Shown in pieces: positions 38,904-47,789 of a DNA stretch of 64,000 nucleotides (positions are counted from its first letter, which is position 1; the number at the start of each line of letters is the position of its first letter). The notes under the pieces were generated by a model, which saw only the letters and a list, made by a program, of their open reading frames with translations, did not search any database and was not told where the DNA came from. This DNA is from Trichomonas vaginalis G3 (lineage: Eukaryota > Parabasalia > Trichomonadida > Trichomonadidae): contig NC_067206.1 of NCBI RefSeq assembly GCF_026262505.1, forward strand, positions 18,745,319-18,809,318, read 5' to 3'. A program made the translations under genes and the position numbers.

Positions 38904-40199
38904 ATGTCAAATGAAACAGCGTCTATGAGAGAAATACAACACAACCGACAACTCATTATACAAGCTCTAAATAAGAACACAACAAACTTTTCAAACTATT
39001 CTAAGATATCTGAGTCATTGAAAGAAGGAAACTTAAAACTGACATTAAACCCAATGACAGATGAGTTTCTGTTTCAAGACAGTAAGAACCATACTGTTTG
39101 TATAAATCCAACAAAAAGAACTTTAAACGAGAAACCTATAGATGAACTTCTTTTGAAGGCAGATGTTAACAACAAAGCTGACAAAGAGTATGTTGACGAT
39201 GAGTTAGCACGTGTGGCTAGTGCGTTAGTGAAGAAGGCAGATAAGGAATATGTGAATGAAAAAGATGAAAAAATTATAGAAAGGGTTGAATGGTACCATG
39301 AACGGACAACAAAGATTTTAAAAGGTAAAGCCGATACAGGGTGGGTTTCAGGATGTTTAGACCTTAAAGCGGATAAGAACCATACACATACCATTGCAAA
39401 TATTACAAACTTACAAGAAACCTTAAACAGGAAAAGTGACGTTGGACATACACATACCATTGCAAATATTACAAACTTACAAGAAACCTTAAACAGGAAA
39501 AGTGACGTTGGACATACACATAGCTTCTTCGCAACTGTTGGTATAGAAAATATTGAAGGAACGGTTGAAGAAACTGGTGGGGATGCAATATATTGTAAAC
39601 CTCCTAACTTTCCACAAGGTTTAACATCGGATGACGACATAACAACGATGAGAACATTAGATGTAGAGATGTTTATGTCATGGAGGATGAACATAATATT
39701 AAATTCACTGCTCAAGATTTATATGACAAGAAAGCAGACAAAAAGAGCTTCAAACATTAAAGACAGAAATACTTCAAACCATTTACCCGTTGGTTCTATT
39801 TATACGTCAATGAACTCTACCAGACCAGAAGTAGTACTTGGTTTTGGAACTTGGACTCAAATACTCGAAAGTTTTTTGTATTGTGCACACACTCCAAAGA
39901 AAACAGGTGGAAGTAAAACGATATCTGTCGACAACTTGCCACCACATAGTCATTCTGGTACAACAAACTTTTCTGGCGACCATAGCCACTCATTAAGAGA
40001 CCACCCATTATACAACTCAGAGTATGAAGCTGGCTATGACGTTTTATCTCCAGATTATAACCATTCAGCAAAAAAGACTTTTCGACAAACTGAACCAGGA
40101 GGAAACCACCAACATACTTTTACAACAACATCTACAGGACTAGGTAAAAAATACATGCCACCTTACATGACAGTTTGTGCATGGTATAGAATTGCTTAG
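38904..40199 (+). CDS. phage-like tail-fibre / collar protein
   Basis: 431 aa from ATG 38904 (the upstream TTG at 38859 is not needed). N-terminal helical region with KADKEYV repeats (about 85-130). Two and a half 22-residue units contain HTHTIANITNLQETLNRKSD (about 158-210). The C-terminal domain (about 295-431) has PVGSIYTS, FGTWTQI, PPHSHSG, HSHS, NHQHTF and PPYMTVCAWYRI, as in phage tail-collar/short-fibre proteins where HxH motifs bind metal in a trimeric tip. Probably a receptor-binding spike. Its stop overlaps the integrase stop by 3-4 bp. Confidence 0.8.
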   Translation: MSNETASMREIQHNRQLIIQALNKNTTNFSNYSKISESLKEGNLKLTLNPMTDEFLFQDSKNHTVCINPTKRTLNEKPIDELLLKADVNNKADKEYVDDELARVASALVKKADKEYVNEKDEKIIERVEWYHERTTKILKGKADTGWVSGCLDLKADKNHTHTIANITNLQETLNRKSDVGHTHTIANITNLQETLNRKSDVGHTHSFFATVGIENIEGTVEETGGDAIYCKPPNFPQGLTSDDDITTMRTLDVEMFMSWRMNIILNSLLKIYMTRKQTKRASNIKDRNTSNHLPVGSIYTSMNSTRPEVVLGFGTWTQILESFLYCAHTPKKTGGSKTISVDNLPPHSHSGTTNFSGDHSHSLRDHPLYNSEYEAGYDVLSPDYNHSAKKTFRQTEPGGNHQHTFTTTSTGLGKKYMPPYMTVCAWYRIA

Positions 40200-41151
40200 T
40201 CGTCATTTTCAACTTCTTTAGCATATTCGTCAGGAGTTGTCTTATATTTGTTAGGAACTGTCTTTGAAAGTATACCACCTTGAACTTACAAGTTTGAAAC
40301 GAGGTCTGACAATAGTAGTTTTATCTTCTGCTTGCAGTCTGTACATTTTGCCATGTTTGCCTAAAACTTCATAATATTCTCTTGTATACTTTCTTCTATT
40401 TTTACGAACACGAATGTGAGTACCTGTCGAGTTCCCATTGTTGTCATAGTCAATAGTATTTTCATATGGGTCGCGTTTAGGTATTTCTATTTTTACTTTG
40501 TCACCTTTCTTAAGTTTGAAGCCTGGCATTCTTTCTTGTTTGTCTCTTTTGACTAAACTATTAAATATATAGTCTTTCTCTAAGTCGGGTTGTTTTTCAT
40601 TTCTTCGGGGGAGTGGTTTCCCAAACCTTTTTGTTTACGGCTATTGTAAATATTTAAAACTTGTCTCATCTTTGCCATGGAGAAGTGTCTATACTTGTCG
40701 TCATATGACATTTCATTTGCTCACCACCTTGTGGTTGGTTTAAGTCTCTTAAGATTTTTATACAACTGTCAATGACACCAAGAGCAGAATGGTTTTGGTC
40801 GACAATGAAATATTGGTTTACATTTTTTGAACGCAGATAGTTTTTAATATCGTCTGATTTGAAAGAACTTTCACAGTCAGATGTCAGTTTTGTTGGATGG
40901 TATTTGTCAACGAATATTGTCAAAGCAGTTTTCACATCTAAAATATTTTTGGACCATAATGGTATGGCTTCACAGTATCTTGTGTTTTGACCGACAAATA
41001 TTAGCCAGTATGGTGGTCCATCTTCTCTATACCTCGGAATGTTTTCCAAGATATCCATAAACCAAGCATTTGGTGTTGAACTAAAGATTTTTATCATGAG
41101 TGCTTTCTTTGTTGCTTTAGAAACATAGGGGTCCTTGTTTGGATTCGTCAT
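40196..41151 (-). pseudogene. Maverick retroviral-type integrase, frameshifted
   Basis: About 318 codons. The catalytic core begins WFMDILE, then LTSDCESSF and, exactly 35 residues after that Asp, GVIDSC, so the triad reads D,D35,D. The C-terminal SH3/chromo-like part has GDKVKIEIPKRDP and EYYEVLGKHGKMYRLQ. Frame changes lie between 40529 and 40670 and near 40270. Integrase inserts the element with target-site duplication. It opposes the tail-fibre gene and is divergent from 41169 by 17 bp. Confidence 0.8.
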
Positions 41152-41168
41152 TTTTTACCCTATAAGAA

Positions 41169-41570
41169 ATGGGTTTATTTGGCGCATTAGCAGGAGTTGC
41201 ATCCAGATTTTTGCCCGCAGTGGGAACAATAGCCAGAGGTGTATTTGGAGTTGGAAGGAAGATTTTGAGTACATTAGGTATACTTAAAGAGAAAGCACAA
41301 CCTATTATACAAACTGTACAGAAAGGTTGGGATGTAGCACGAGATGCAGCAAATCTTATTCCAAATCCTGAAACAAGAGGAAAAGTTCAAGGATGGATGG
41401 ACAATGTAGGAAGACAAGCAGGAAACTACTATAACAAAGCAAATGACTACTATAACCAAGCAGGACACTATATGGACCAAGGTGAAAGATTCTTTAACAG
41501 AGGATATAACCATGCACAACAGTGGGTAAACAACAACCAACCGCAACCGCCTCAAACGTGGGGAATGTAA
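41169..41570 (+). CDS. amphipathic virion protein (protein VI-like), 133 aa
   Basis: Intact. The first ~45 residues are Gly/Ala/hydrophobic (MGLFGALAGVASRFLPAVGT), then a helical middle and a Tyr/Asn/Gln-rich region with NKANDYYNQAGHYMDQ repeats, ending NNQPQPPQTWGM. The N-terminal amphipathic helix followed by a low-complexity tail is reminiscent of adenovirus protein VI, which lyses membranes, but this is inference from composition. Decayed copies at 10905 and 48827. Confidence 0.6.
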   Translation: MGLFGALAGVASRFLPAVGTIARGVFGVGRKILSTLGILKEKAQPIIQTVQKGWDVARDAANLIPNPETRGKVQGWMDNVGRQAGNYYNKANDYYNQAGHYMDQGERFFNRGYNHAQQWVNNNQPQPPQTWGM

Positions 41571-41588
41571 ATTTTTTACTGAGATGAA

Positions 41589-41756
41589 ATGAACAATACA
41601 GCATTGAGACAAATGGGTTCAAGATGGATTTGTCGACTTCCAGCAGTTACACAACCACGTGTTTGTCAAGTTCTTCCTATACCTCAGGAAGTTTTAGACC
41701 GACTTAAAAAACAAAACAACCAGTTGAAAACAAACCAAACTAAAATTTTTTACTGA
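41589..41756 (+). CDS. small element protein (55 aa)
   Basis: MNNTALRQMGSRWICRLP, then a helix DRLKKQNNQLKTNQ. Its ATG and that of the next gene (41763) are both preceded by AATTTTTTACTGAGATGAA, a duplicated promoter-like sequence. Conserved as decayed copies in L and post-gap R. Function unknown. Confidence 0.6.
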   Translation: MNNTALRQMGSRWICRLPAVTQPRVCQVLPIPQEVLDRLKKQNNQLKTNQTKIFY

Positions 41757-41762
41757 GATGAA

Positions 41763-42374
41763 ATGACCGAAGAAGTTGAAACGGTAGATTTGACACCACA
41801 AACAAAAAGTTCAGAACCATTGTCAAAACCTGTCAAAGAACTTACAGATGAAGAGAAAAATTCAATAATAGAAAGTGCCAGGTCTGGAAATACAAACCCT
41901 AACTATAAAGTCACTTTTCATAGAAATGGAACGGCTAGTATCTCAAAAAAGAAACAGACTCTCACAAATAAAATATTGAAGTCTGAAGGAGCTTTCGAGA
42001 CAACAGATGGAAAAGTTTACTTCACTGACCAACAGTTCATTATAGAACATCTCATTGACTTAGAGTCGAAATATTCTAAACTTTACAACAAACACAAAAA
42101 GTTGAAAGGAAAACAAAAACAAATGGCATATGATATTTATGAAGATGTTGACGACACAACTGTTCCTGCAAGTGAGGTAAAGTCAGAGGAACCGAAAAGT
42201 GACGAAAAACCGATAGAAGAAGAAAAACCAAAAACTGAAGATAAACCAAAACCAAAGTTTAGTTTCCAAACTAAACCAAGTCAACCTTCATTAGCTGGTA
42301 TGGGTTGGCGTCAAAGACTTATGGCAGCAGGGTTATGTAAAGTAAAGAAAAAAAATATTTTTTTATTTTTATAA
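41763..42374 (+). CDS. charged element protein (203 aa)
   Basis: Intact; starts 6 bp after the previous stop. Helical middle (QFIIEHLIDLESKYSKLYNK), a Glu/Lys/Pro-rich linker (EEEKPKTEDKPKPK) and a short C-terminal motif GMGWRQRLMAAGL. The last ~10 codons (KKKNIFLFL) run into the polymerase promoter box and may be read-through. No family recognised. Confidence 0.6.
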   Translation: MTEEVETVDLTPQTKSSEPLSKPVKELTDEEKNSIIESARSGNTNPNYKVTFHRNGTASISKKKQTLTNKILKSEGAFETTDGKVYFTDQQFIIEHLIDLESKYSKLYNKHKKLKGKQKQMAYDIYEDVDDTTVPASEVKSEEPKSDEKPIEEEKPKTEDKPKPKFSFQTKPSQPSLAGMGWRQRLMAAGLCKVKKKNIFLFL

Positions 42375-42376
42375 AA
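42343..42376 (+). promoter_or_regulatory. AT-rich element promoter box
   Basis: AAAAAATATTTTTTTATTTT followed by TATAAAA and ATG of the polymerase gene; nearly the same as the box before the helicase (59978-60005). Confidence 0.5.
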
Positions 42377-44519
42377 ATGCCCCCATATAGAATGGATAGA
42401 AGGTCTGCTAGAATAAAAGCAGAGTTAGAAAGATATGGTTGGAAAGTTTCGAAGAAGTTTAAATATAGGAAGGGAAGACCCATAAAAGTCTATGACAAAC
42501 TGTCTGGTCTTCGCTACGAAATGGACTTGAAACAGCGCGCGCAATTATCCAAACAGACTAGAGAGGTTAGAAGAAGAACGTCTTATGGACATGCCTTTCG
42601 ATGTTTCTGAGCCTCAAGTTGAAGGACACGACGGCTTTGCCAGATTCTACTGGAAACATGACGAACAATTGCATCCTTTGAGAAGGAAAAAAGGAAGGTG
42701 AAGACAAACATGCTCCCATGGAAAGAACAAGATATGCATATGAGAAGTATCGTGAAGTTAGAAGTCAAATTACATCTGGTCGAACCTTTACAGTAAACTT
42801 TGACGAAGGAAAGAACAAAGAAGGCTTCATGGGTGTACTTGCTGCAATTCAAGACGGAAATAAGAAAGGATACAATCTCAGACTAACCGTAACAGATTTG
42901 GATGGTCACATTTACTATGCACATGGCAATGTCACAACAGCCGCACAACTTCTTGACGCTTTCAAGACTACAAAGAGAGAACAAATGGTTGACTCCGACT
43001 CAGACATTTTGAATGCAATTGAAGGAATTGCAAGTGTCAAGTTCGAATGGTACCAACCTAACCCTCAAGCAGTCAGACAACATGCTGGATACTTCCCGTT
43101 CATAAATAAGTCTGACATTGACTTGACAAGGTATGGAATTTACAATTCAATTGAAACAATTGTCAATGAACCTTGTATTCTTACATGTCTCAGGAACTCT
43201 GGTCTTGTTACAGATGAGAAGATGAAGTATCTTGAGTCATGTGTGAAGACAAGGTACATTCTCAGAGGTCAATTGGCAAAAATTGCACCGTTGGCAAATG
43301 TCAATATCCGAGTCAACATTCCGACTGAGAAAGGTTCTTCACATGACGACTATGTTGTTGACAAAGACTTACCATGGTTGAAGATTGTAATTGTCCACAA
43401 CCACTTCATGTTGAACGAAAGTCTTACAAACCCATTGTTCGGAAAAGGCAAGTGCAACATTGTCAGAGCTGTAACATTCTTTTCGAGAAAGGTTTGTTGG
43501 AACCAATTCCAGATGACAAGCTGACAGAAACTTTTGTACCAAAAGACGAAACAAACTTTTCATTGTTAGCAAGACCAAAAGTTGTTCCAGACAAAGTTAT
43601 AGCACAAAAGAAGTACACTGTTCCAAAAGGAGTTGGATTGTTCGGATACCAACCTGAACCAGAAGAACTTCCAATGAGGTTGCAAGAACTTCAAGATGCT
43701 ATAAACAAACTTCCATTGAGACATCCAATTGACGTCAAATTGTATTGGAGAGCATCGAGTTAGGTCAGAAGGTTTTATATGAAACAGGTTGCTTCGACGA
43801 TGTTTATGAGATAGCAGGCGAAGTTTCTCAGAAGATAAGAGACTCACTTGAATTTCCACGAACTGGACCCATTGGTTGCGACAAGTTCGACTCAAACGAA
43901 AAGATATACTATGTCGACCTTAACGCTGCATACATGAGGTTCGTCCAATATATCCCGACTGGAATTCCAAACGAAGATGGTGAGTTCCCAGGAAGGAACT
44001 ATACAGTTGGAAAAGTCATACAACAACTGTATGATATTAGGAAAGCTTCAAACCCCAAACTTGCAATGACACTCAAATTGCTTATGAATTCGACATGGGG
44101 ATATTCCATTAAGAAACCTCAAAGATGAAGAGTAAACACTATGAGAAGGTCGACAACTTTGTTGAAAGGTTCTCCTTTTGTTTTGAAATACGAATTCACT
44201 CAAGGTCAAAGTGGCTTAGTAACCACATTAAAACCTATTGTCGAACATTGGTCTTACCCTCAGTTCGCAAAGGCAGTCCTTGACAACTACAACAAATTCT
44301 TCTCCGAAGTCAAATCGAAAGTTGTGGTTTACTATGAGAACATTGACGCACTCATGACGAACGAAGAAGGTATAACAAACTCATTGAAATGGGATGGTCG
44401 GTGAAAAGATGGGTCAATTCAAATTGGACAAAATTTTCACCGAAGTTCATGTCCTCTCCAAGCGTAAGTACTGGGGCATACTTGAAGACGGCACAGAAAT
44501 AAAACATTGCATGAAATAA
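42377..44519 (+). pseudogene. protein-primed family-B DNA polymerase, frameshifted
   Basis: Start chosen at ATG 42377, behind the promoter box; the L copy shows the same continuous extent. Coherent pieces: 42377-42590, 42718-43450, 43480-43760, 43745-44128 and 44141-44519. Motif A is YYVDLNAAYM (about 43910), motif B KLAMTLKLLMNSTWGY (about 44060) and motif C YYENIDAL (about 44331). In motif C the first of the usual two Asp is Asn. The gene ends shortly after motif C (KHCMK), so the thumb is short. Replicates the element from a terminal protein. Confidence 0.8.
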
Positions 44520-44526
44520 AAAATTT

Positions 44527-44634
44527 TTATTCGAATTTGAATCGGACAGGTCGAGTTACACCATTCTTGGTCTCAAACTCATATATAACCTGTTTGTCTG
44601 TATTTTCGTCGACTATGGCACGAGACACGAACAT
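44527..44634 (-). CDS. possible short ORF (35 aa)
   Basis: MFVSRAIVDENTDKQVIYEF to FKFE-stop. Plausible codon use and a Glu/Lys pattern, but overlapping the start of the plus-strand gene at 44615. May be a gene remnant. Confidence 0.25.
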   Translation of the reverse strand: MFVSRAIVDENTDKQVIYEFETKNGVTRPVRFKFE

Positions 44635-44895
44635 TGACCAAACGGACAAAAAGTGTCATTTCGGATGGTCACAGCCAATCGCATTCGAGCACTTCGAAGA
44701 AGCCTTACGTTCCAAGGGAGAGGGTGTCTGGTGCAAGGGAGAGGTCATGAGACTCTACGAGCAGTACATCCTCAATGCCTGGGAGGACAAATCGTCCTTG
44801 GATTGGCAATCTACCAACTCCTCTGGGACGACCTCCTACGCAACTGGGAGAACGAAAGAGTCCAATTCAAGGTCGGAACTAATTTTGCAAATTGA
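44615..44895 (+). pseudogene. unknown element protein (~92 aa), one frameshift
   Basis: MARDTNIDQTDKKCHFGW, then a helical middle (EALRSKGEGVWCKGEVM). A shift near 44805 moves to the frame with IYQLLWDDLLRNWENERVQ. Not seen in element L. Unrecognised. Confidence 0.4.
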
Positions 44896-44972
44896 CCTTA
44901 ATTTCACATACTTATCCAAATAAACACCTAAATTTACTCGGGGTTTCCCCCTAAAATAAAATTTTTTTACTC

Positions 44973-45670
44973 TTAGAACCACTCGAGGTTCTCCTTACGG
45001 TTGTTGAGCTTGTCACCGTCAATGTGTCTGACCTTCGTCTTCTTGCTGGATTTGGAACCCATTGAATTGCGACAAGCTTGCCCATGGAATTGAACCGCGA
45101 TTCCGAAGGGTAAGGTTCAAGTGTCCCAAGTTGTTGAGGACTGGGGTAAGAACCTTGCCGTCTCCTTGTTGCGGATTTGGTATGGGTAGGGTTGGGAAAT
45201 TTCGTAAGTGTCATCGGCAACAAGGGTTGCCCAAACTTCCTCTTCTTCGTGTTTCTCTTCTTCCTCTTCTTCCTCTTCCTCTTCTTCGTGTTTCTCTTCT
45301 TCCTCGACAATTCCTTCTTCAATTCTGTGTTCACGAATTACGGTGTTGCAGTTCTGTCCTTTCCGAGTACCTTCCAGATGGCATCTATCTCTTCGAAGAA
45401 ACGGTAGATGAGTCTGGCAAGGTCTCGGTTCTCTCTCGCGTAAATGCGCAAGGTTTCCGTCAAATCATTCAGGCATTTCTCATTGGAAGCTTGGTTCATG
45501 AGGAACTCACTTTAAGTCTTCATCTCTTCCATAAGACTACTTTGGAGAGTCTTAACGGTGTTTGTCAGATGAGCTTTCAAATTCAAAATTTGAATTTGAA
45601 CTGGGCGCTTGTCTGGCAACATTGAAAGGACATCTGCCATTGTGTTCGGCTTCGGTGCTTGTTCGGACAT
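44973..45670 (-). pseudogene. coiled-coil / poly-Glu / NUMOD4-HNH endonuclease, frameshifted
   Basis: N-terminus MSEQAPKPNTMADVLSML with a helical region (KAHLTNTVKTLQSSLMEEM; ARLIYRFFEEIDAIWK), a Glu-rich stretch from CTTCTTCCT-type repeats (45240-45310), a NUMOD4-like segment (TYEIS, QIRNKETA) and an HNH core (LVAIQWVPNP, then VRHIDGDKLNNRKENLEWF). At least three frame changes. NUMOD4/HNH proteins are site-specific nicking or homing nucleases. The fusion could also be two adjoining genes. Confidence 0.6.
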
Positions 45671-45702
45671 CGAAAAAATGAAGTGGTTTGAGAATGACGG
45701 TT

Positions 45703-46285
45703 TTACTTCAAAAAGCTTGTTATGACGGTTAAGTCATACAACAAGTTTAAAATAATATCTTGTTCTTCTTCTGAACGTTTGTTGTCTCTTCCGATAAAAG
45801 TTTCGAACATGAGAACCAAAAAACGTTTTTTGAGATTGCGGAAGAGTTCAGGCAACTGTTCATATTCTGGATATGTTGGGAGCAGTTCAAAATCTGAGCT
45901 GACTTTCGGACAAAATTGGGACAATGTCAGAAAATTCATCTTTGGTCGGACTGCTTGAAGGTAAGTCCCTTACATGTAAGTAGCTCTGGTAAAGTCTTCT
46001 CATTTCTGCTAACTTTTGGAGTATAGCTTCGTAGTTTAGAAGTTTTAATTTTAATTGTCTTATTCCACTCTTTACTTCTAAACGGTAACTATCCATGAGG
46101 TCAAGAGTAGCTTTGGTAGCTTTAAGTGGAGCTATCTGTTCCTTGACTCCTGCAATTTTGGTTGCAATTGTGGTTTGAGCTCCTTCAAGTTCGCCGTCTA
46201 TGTCGTTCTCAACGCCTTCAACCATGGCTTGAAACTCTTCATCGGTCCATTGAGATTGGTGTGGGACGAATTTAACTTGCTTCAT
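45703..46285 (-). pseudogene. coiled-coil element protein (~190 aa), one frameshift
   Basis: MKQVKFVPHQSQWTDEEF, then a long helix (IAGVKEQIAPLKATKATLDL; LKLKLLNYEAILQKLAEM). A shift near 45900 joins the C-terminal frame with YPEYEQLPELFRNLKKRF. Same strand as its neighbours. Unrecognised. Confidence 0.5.
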
Positions 46286-46308
46286 TCAAAAAATGAAAAA
46301 AAATGTTT

Positions 46309-46593
46309 TTACTCAAAGCGTGCCATGTATATGGCTATAAGAAACTTACCAGAAGGCTTCTTCTTCACATGAGTCTTTGGCAACTTGAGTGTTGGTGTTG
46401 GAGTCGGGTCTGGAATTTCAATTCTCTCTCGAGCGCAACAACAGATGTCAGAATAACATTCCCCACTGTCCTTCTTGCCACCATAAATTGTGTATTGACC
46501 GAACTTGCATTTGCAGGAATACCGGTCAATACAAGGTTCACAGTTGAAATAGTTGTACACAAACCTGTTGAGTACGAGTGTGAGTAAAAACAT
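46309..46593 (-). CDS. Cys-rich small protein (94 aa)
   Basis: Short hydrophobic start (MFLLTLVLNRFVY), then nine Cys within residues 18-53 (NCEPC, SCKCKFG, GECYSDICCC), a TPTPT linker and a basic tail (KLPKTHVKKKPSG). Could be a disulfide or zinc knot; possibly secreted or virion-exposed. No family recognised. Confidence 0.5.
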   Translation of the reverse strand: MFLLTLVLNRFVYNYFNCEPCIDRYSCKCKFGQYTIYGGKKDSGECYSDICCCARERIEIPDPTPTPTLKLPKTHVKKKPSGKFLIAIYMARFE

Positions 46594-46620
46594 AAAAAAA
46601 GTGAAGTTAAACGTTAAGGT

Positions 46621-46995
46621 TTACAGTACTGGTTGGATGTCGCCTTCACAGGTTATGTAGAATGGTTGACCCGAGAAGCGAAGGAGAGACTGAATTGCCA
46701 ATTTCATATGGGGTAGGGGGTTCTCCTTGTTTGGTATTTTTATCCAAGGACGTTTGTTTAGGAACTTAACAAGAGCTTCTCTTTTGGCGTCCTTTATGTC
46801 GTCGTAGGCTGTCCCGTCTGGTATTTGAATTGGAATTCCAGTCGAAGTCTCGAGCTGAAGTGTAGACCTTCCAGAAATACTGGTGAACTTGACCTTGGGC
46901 TTCATTACCCTGCGCAAGTACTGCTTAACAACTTCATTTATCTCTATAAGGTAAATTGCCTCGTCAAATCCTTCTGGCATTCCGAGTCCTTCCAT
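46621..46995 (-). CDS. MPEGFDEAIY-family protein (124 aa)
   Basis: MEGLGMPEGFDEAIYLIE, then NEVVKQYLRRVMKPKVKF, a beta-rich part (STLQLETSTGIPIQI) and a helical C-terminus. The upstream frame continues through the minisatellite, so the true start is uncertain. Truncated relatives at 2847 and 56105. Confidence 0.5.
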   Translation of the reverse strand: MEGLGMPEGFDEAIYLIEINEVVKQYLRRVMKPKVKFTSISGRSTLQLETSTGIPIQIPDGTAYDDIKDAKREALVKFLNKRPWIKIPNKENPLPHMKLAIQSLLRFSGQPFYITCEGDIQPVL

Positions 46996-47291
46996 CCGAC
47001 AGGAAAATATTTTCCCGACAACTGGAAAAAATTTTCCGGACAACTGGAAAAAATTTTCCCGACGACAGGAAGAACTCTTCCAGTTGTCCGTCCGTAAACC
47101 ATTCAAATTTTCGAAAATTGAGAACTTTTTGGTCGAACTTCAGGAAAAGTTTTTCCTTCCGACAGAAAAAGTTTTTCCTTCCGACAGAAAAAGTTTTTCC
47201 TTCCGACAGGAAAAGGTTTTTCCTTCCAACAGGAAAGGTTTTTCCTTCCGACAGGAAAGGTTTTTCCTTCCGACGGTTAAGCCACAAACAG
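46996..47291. repeat. hairpin minisatellite, array 2
   Basis: Units of CCTTCCGACAGGAAAAGTTT and CCGACAACTGGAAAAAATTT types, six and three to four copies, with one conserved unique piece between (ATTCAAATTTTCGAAAATTG, 47102-47121). Lies between two divergent starts. Ends in GACGGTTAAGCCACAAACAG directly before the MSDVP start. Confidence 0.8.
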
Positions 47292-47619
47292 ATGTCCGAC
47301 GTACCACCAACCGAGCCCATTCCCAAACCAGAGGAACCTAAAGCACCAGCCCCTGCACCTCAGCAACCTCAGTTCCAGCAAGTACCTCCGATTTACTACC
47401 AATTTCCACCTCAAGGTTACTACCAATTTCCACTACAAGGCTTCCCGAACTACCCTCCTCCTCAGCCTATGCCTTACTTCCCCAACCCTTGGATGTTCCA
47501 GCAAGCTCCACCCCAGCAATTCCAATCTCAATCTCAATCCAAGAGAGACCAAGAGTTCGAGGAAGGTCTGAACCGTTTACGCAAAGAGTATGCCACAGCC
47601 CCTATGGAAGATGACAGGC
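47292..47619 (+). CDS. Pro/Gln/Tyr-rich protein, truncated by gap
   Basis: MSDVPPTEPIPKPEEPKAPA, then low-complexity repeats (YYQFPPQG, YYQFPLQG, FPNYPPPQP) and a charged helix (KRDQEFEEGLNRLRKEY) before the N gap. At least 109 codons. Probably a structural or adhesive protein; unrecognised. The start codon lies in a GTCCGACG repeat also found three times at 52587-52654. Confidence 0.6.
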
Positions 47620-47719
47620 NNNNNNNNNNNNNNNNNNNNNNNNNNNNNNNNNNNNNNNNNNNNNNNNNNNNNNNNNNNNNNNNNNNNNNNNNNNNNNNNN
47701 NNNNNNNNNNNNNNNNNNN
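47620..47719. other. assembly gap (100 N)
   Basis: Exactly 100 N, the usual placeholder for a gap of unknown size. Sequence on its two sides is not contiguous in any other copy in the window. Confidence 0.95.
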
Positions 47720-47789
47720 ACCAGCATCAACGGACAAAGTAAAGACTACTGCCACCTTTACATGGACAGTTTACGCATTGGTATAGAAA
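47720..47789 (+). pseudogene. tail-fibre gene 3' remnant
   Basis: Matches the end of 38904-40199 only roughly (ATGGACAGTTTACGCATTGG for ATGACAGTTTGTGCATGG); followed by the convergent integrase remnant. Confidence 0.5.

Noticed and set aside
39074-39715. 213-aa minus-strand ORF in the tail-fibre gene
   Set aside because: Antisense of repeats; the plus frame has domain motifs and an ATG behind a short divergent spacer.
42583-42852. Minus-strand ORF across the polymerase start
   Set aside because: Antisense of the polymerase N-terminus; no motif, no promoter box.
45177-45411. Ser/Phe-rich plus-strand ORFs
   Set aside because: Read the CTTCTTCCT repeat on the strand opposite to the poly-Glu tract; composition is a repeat artefact.
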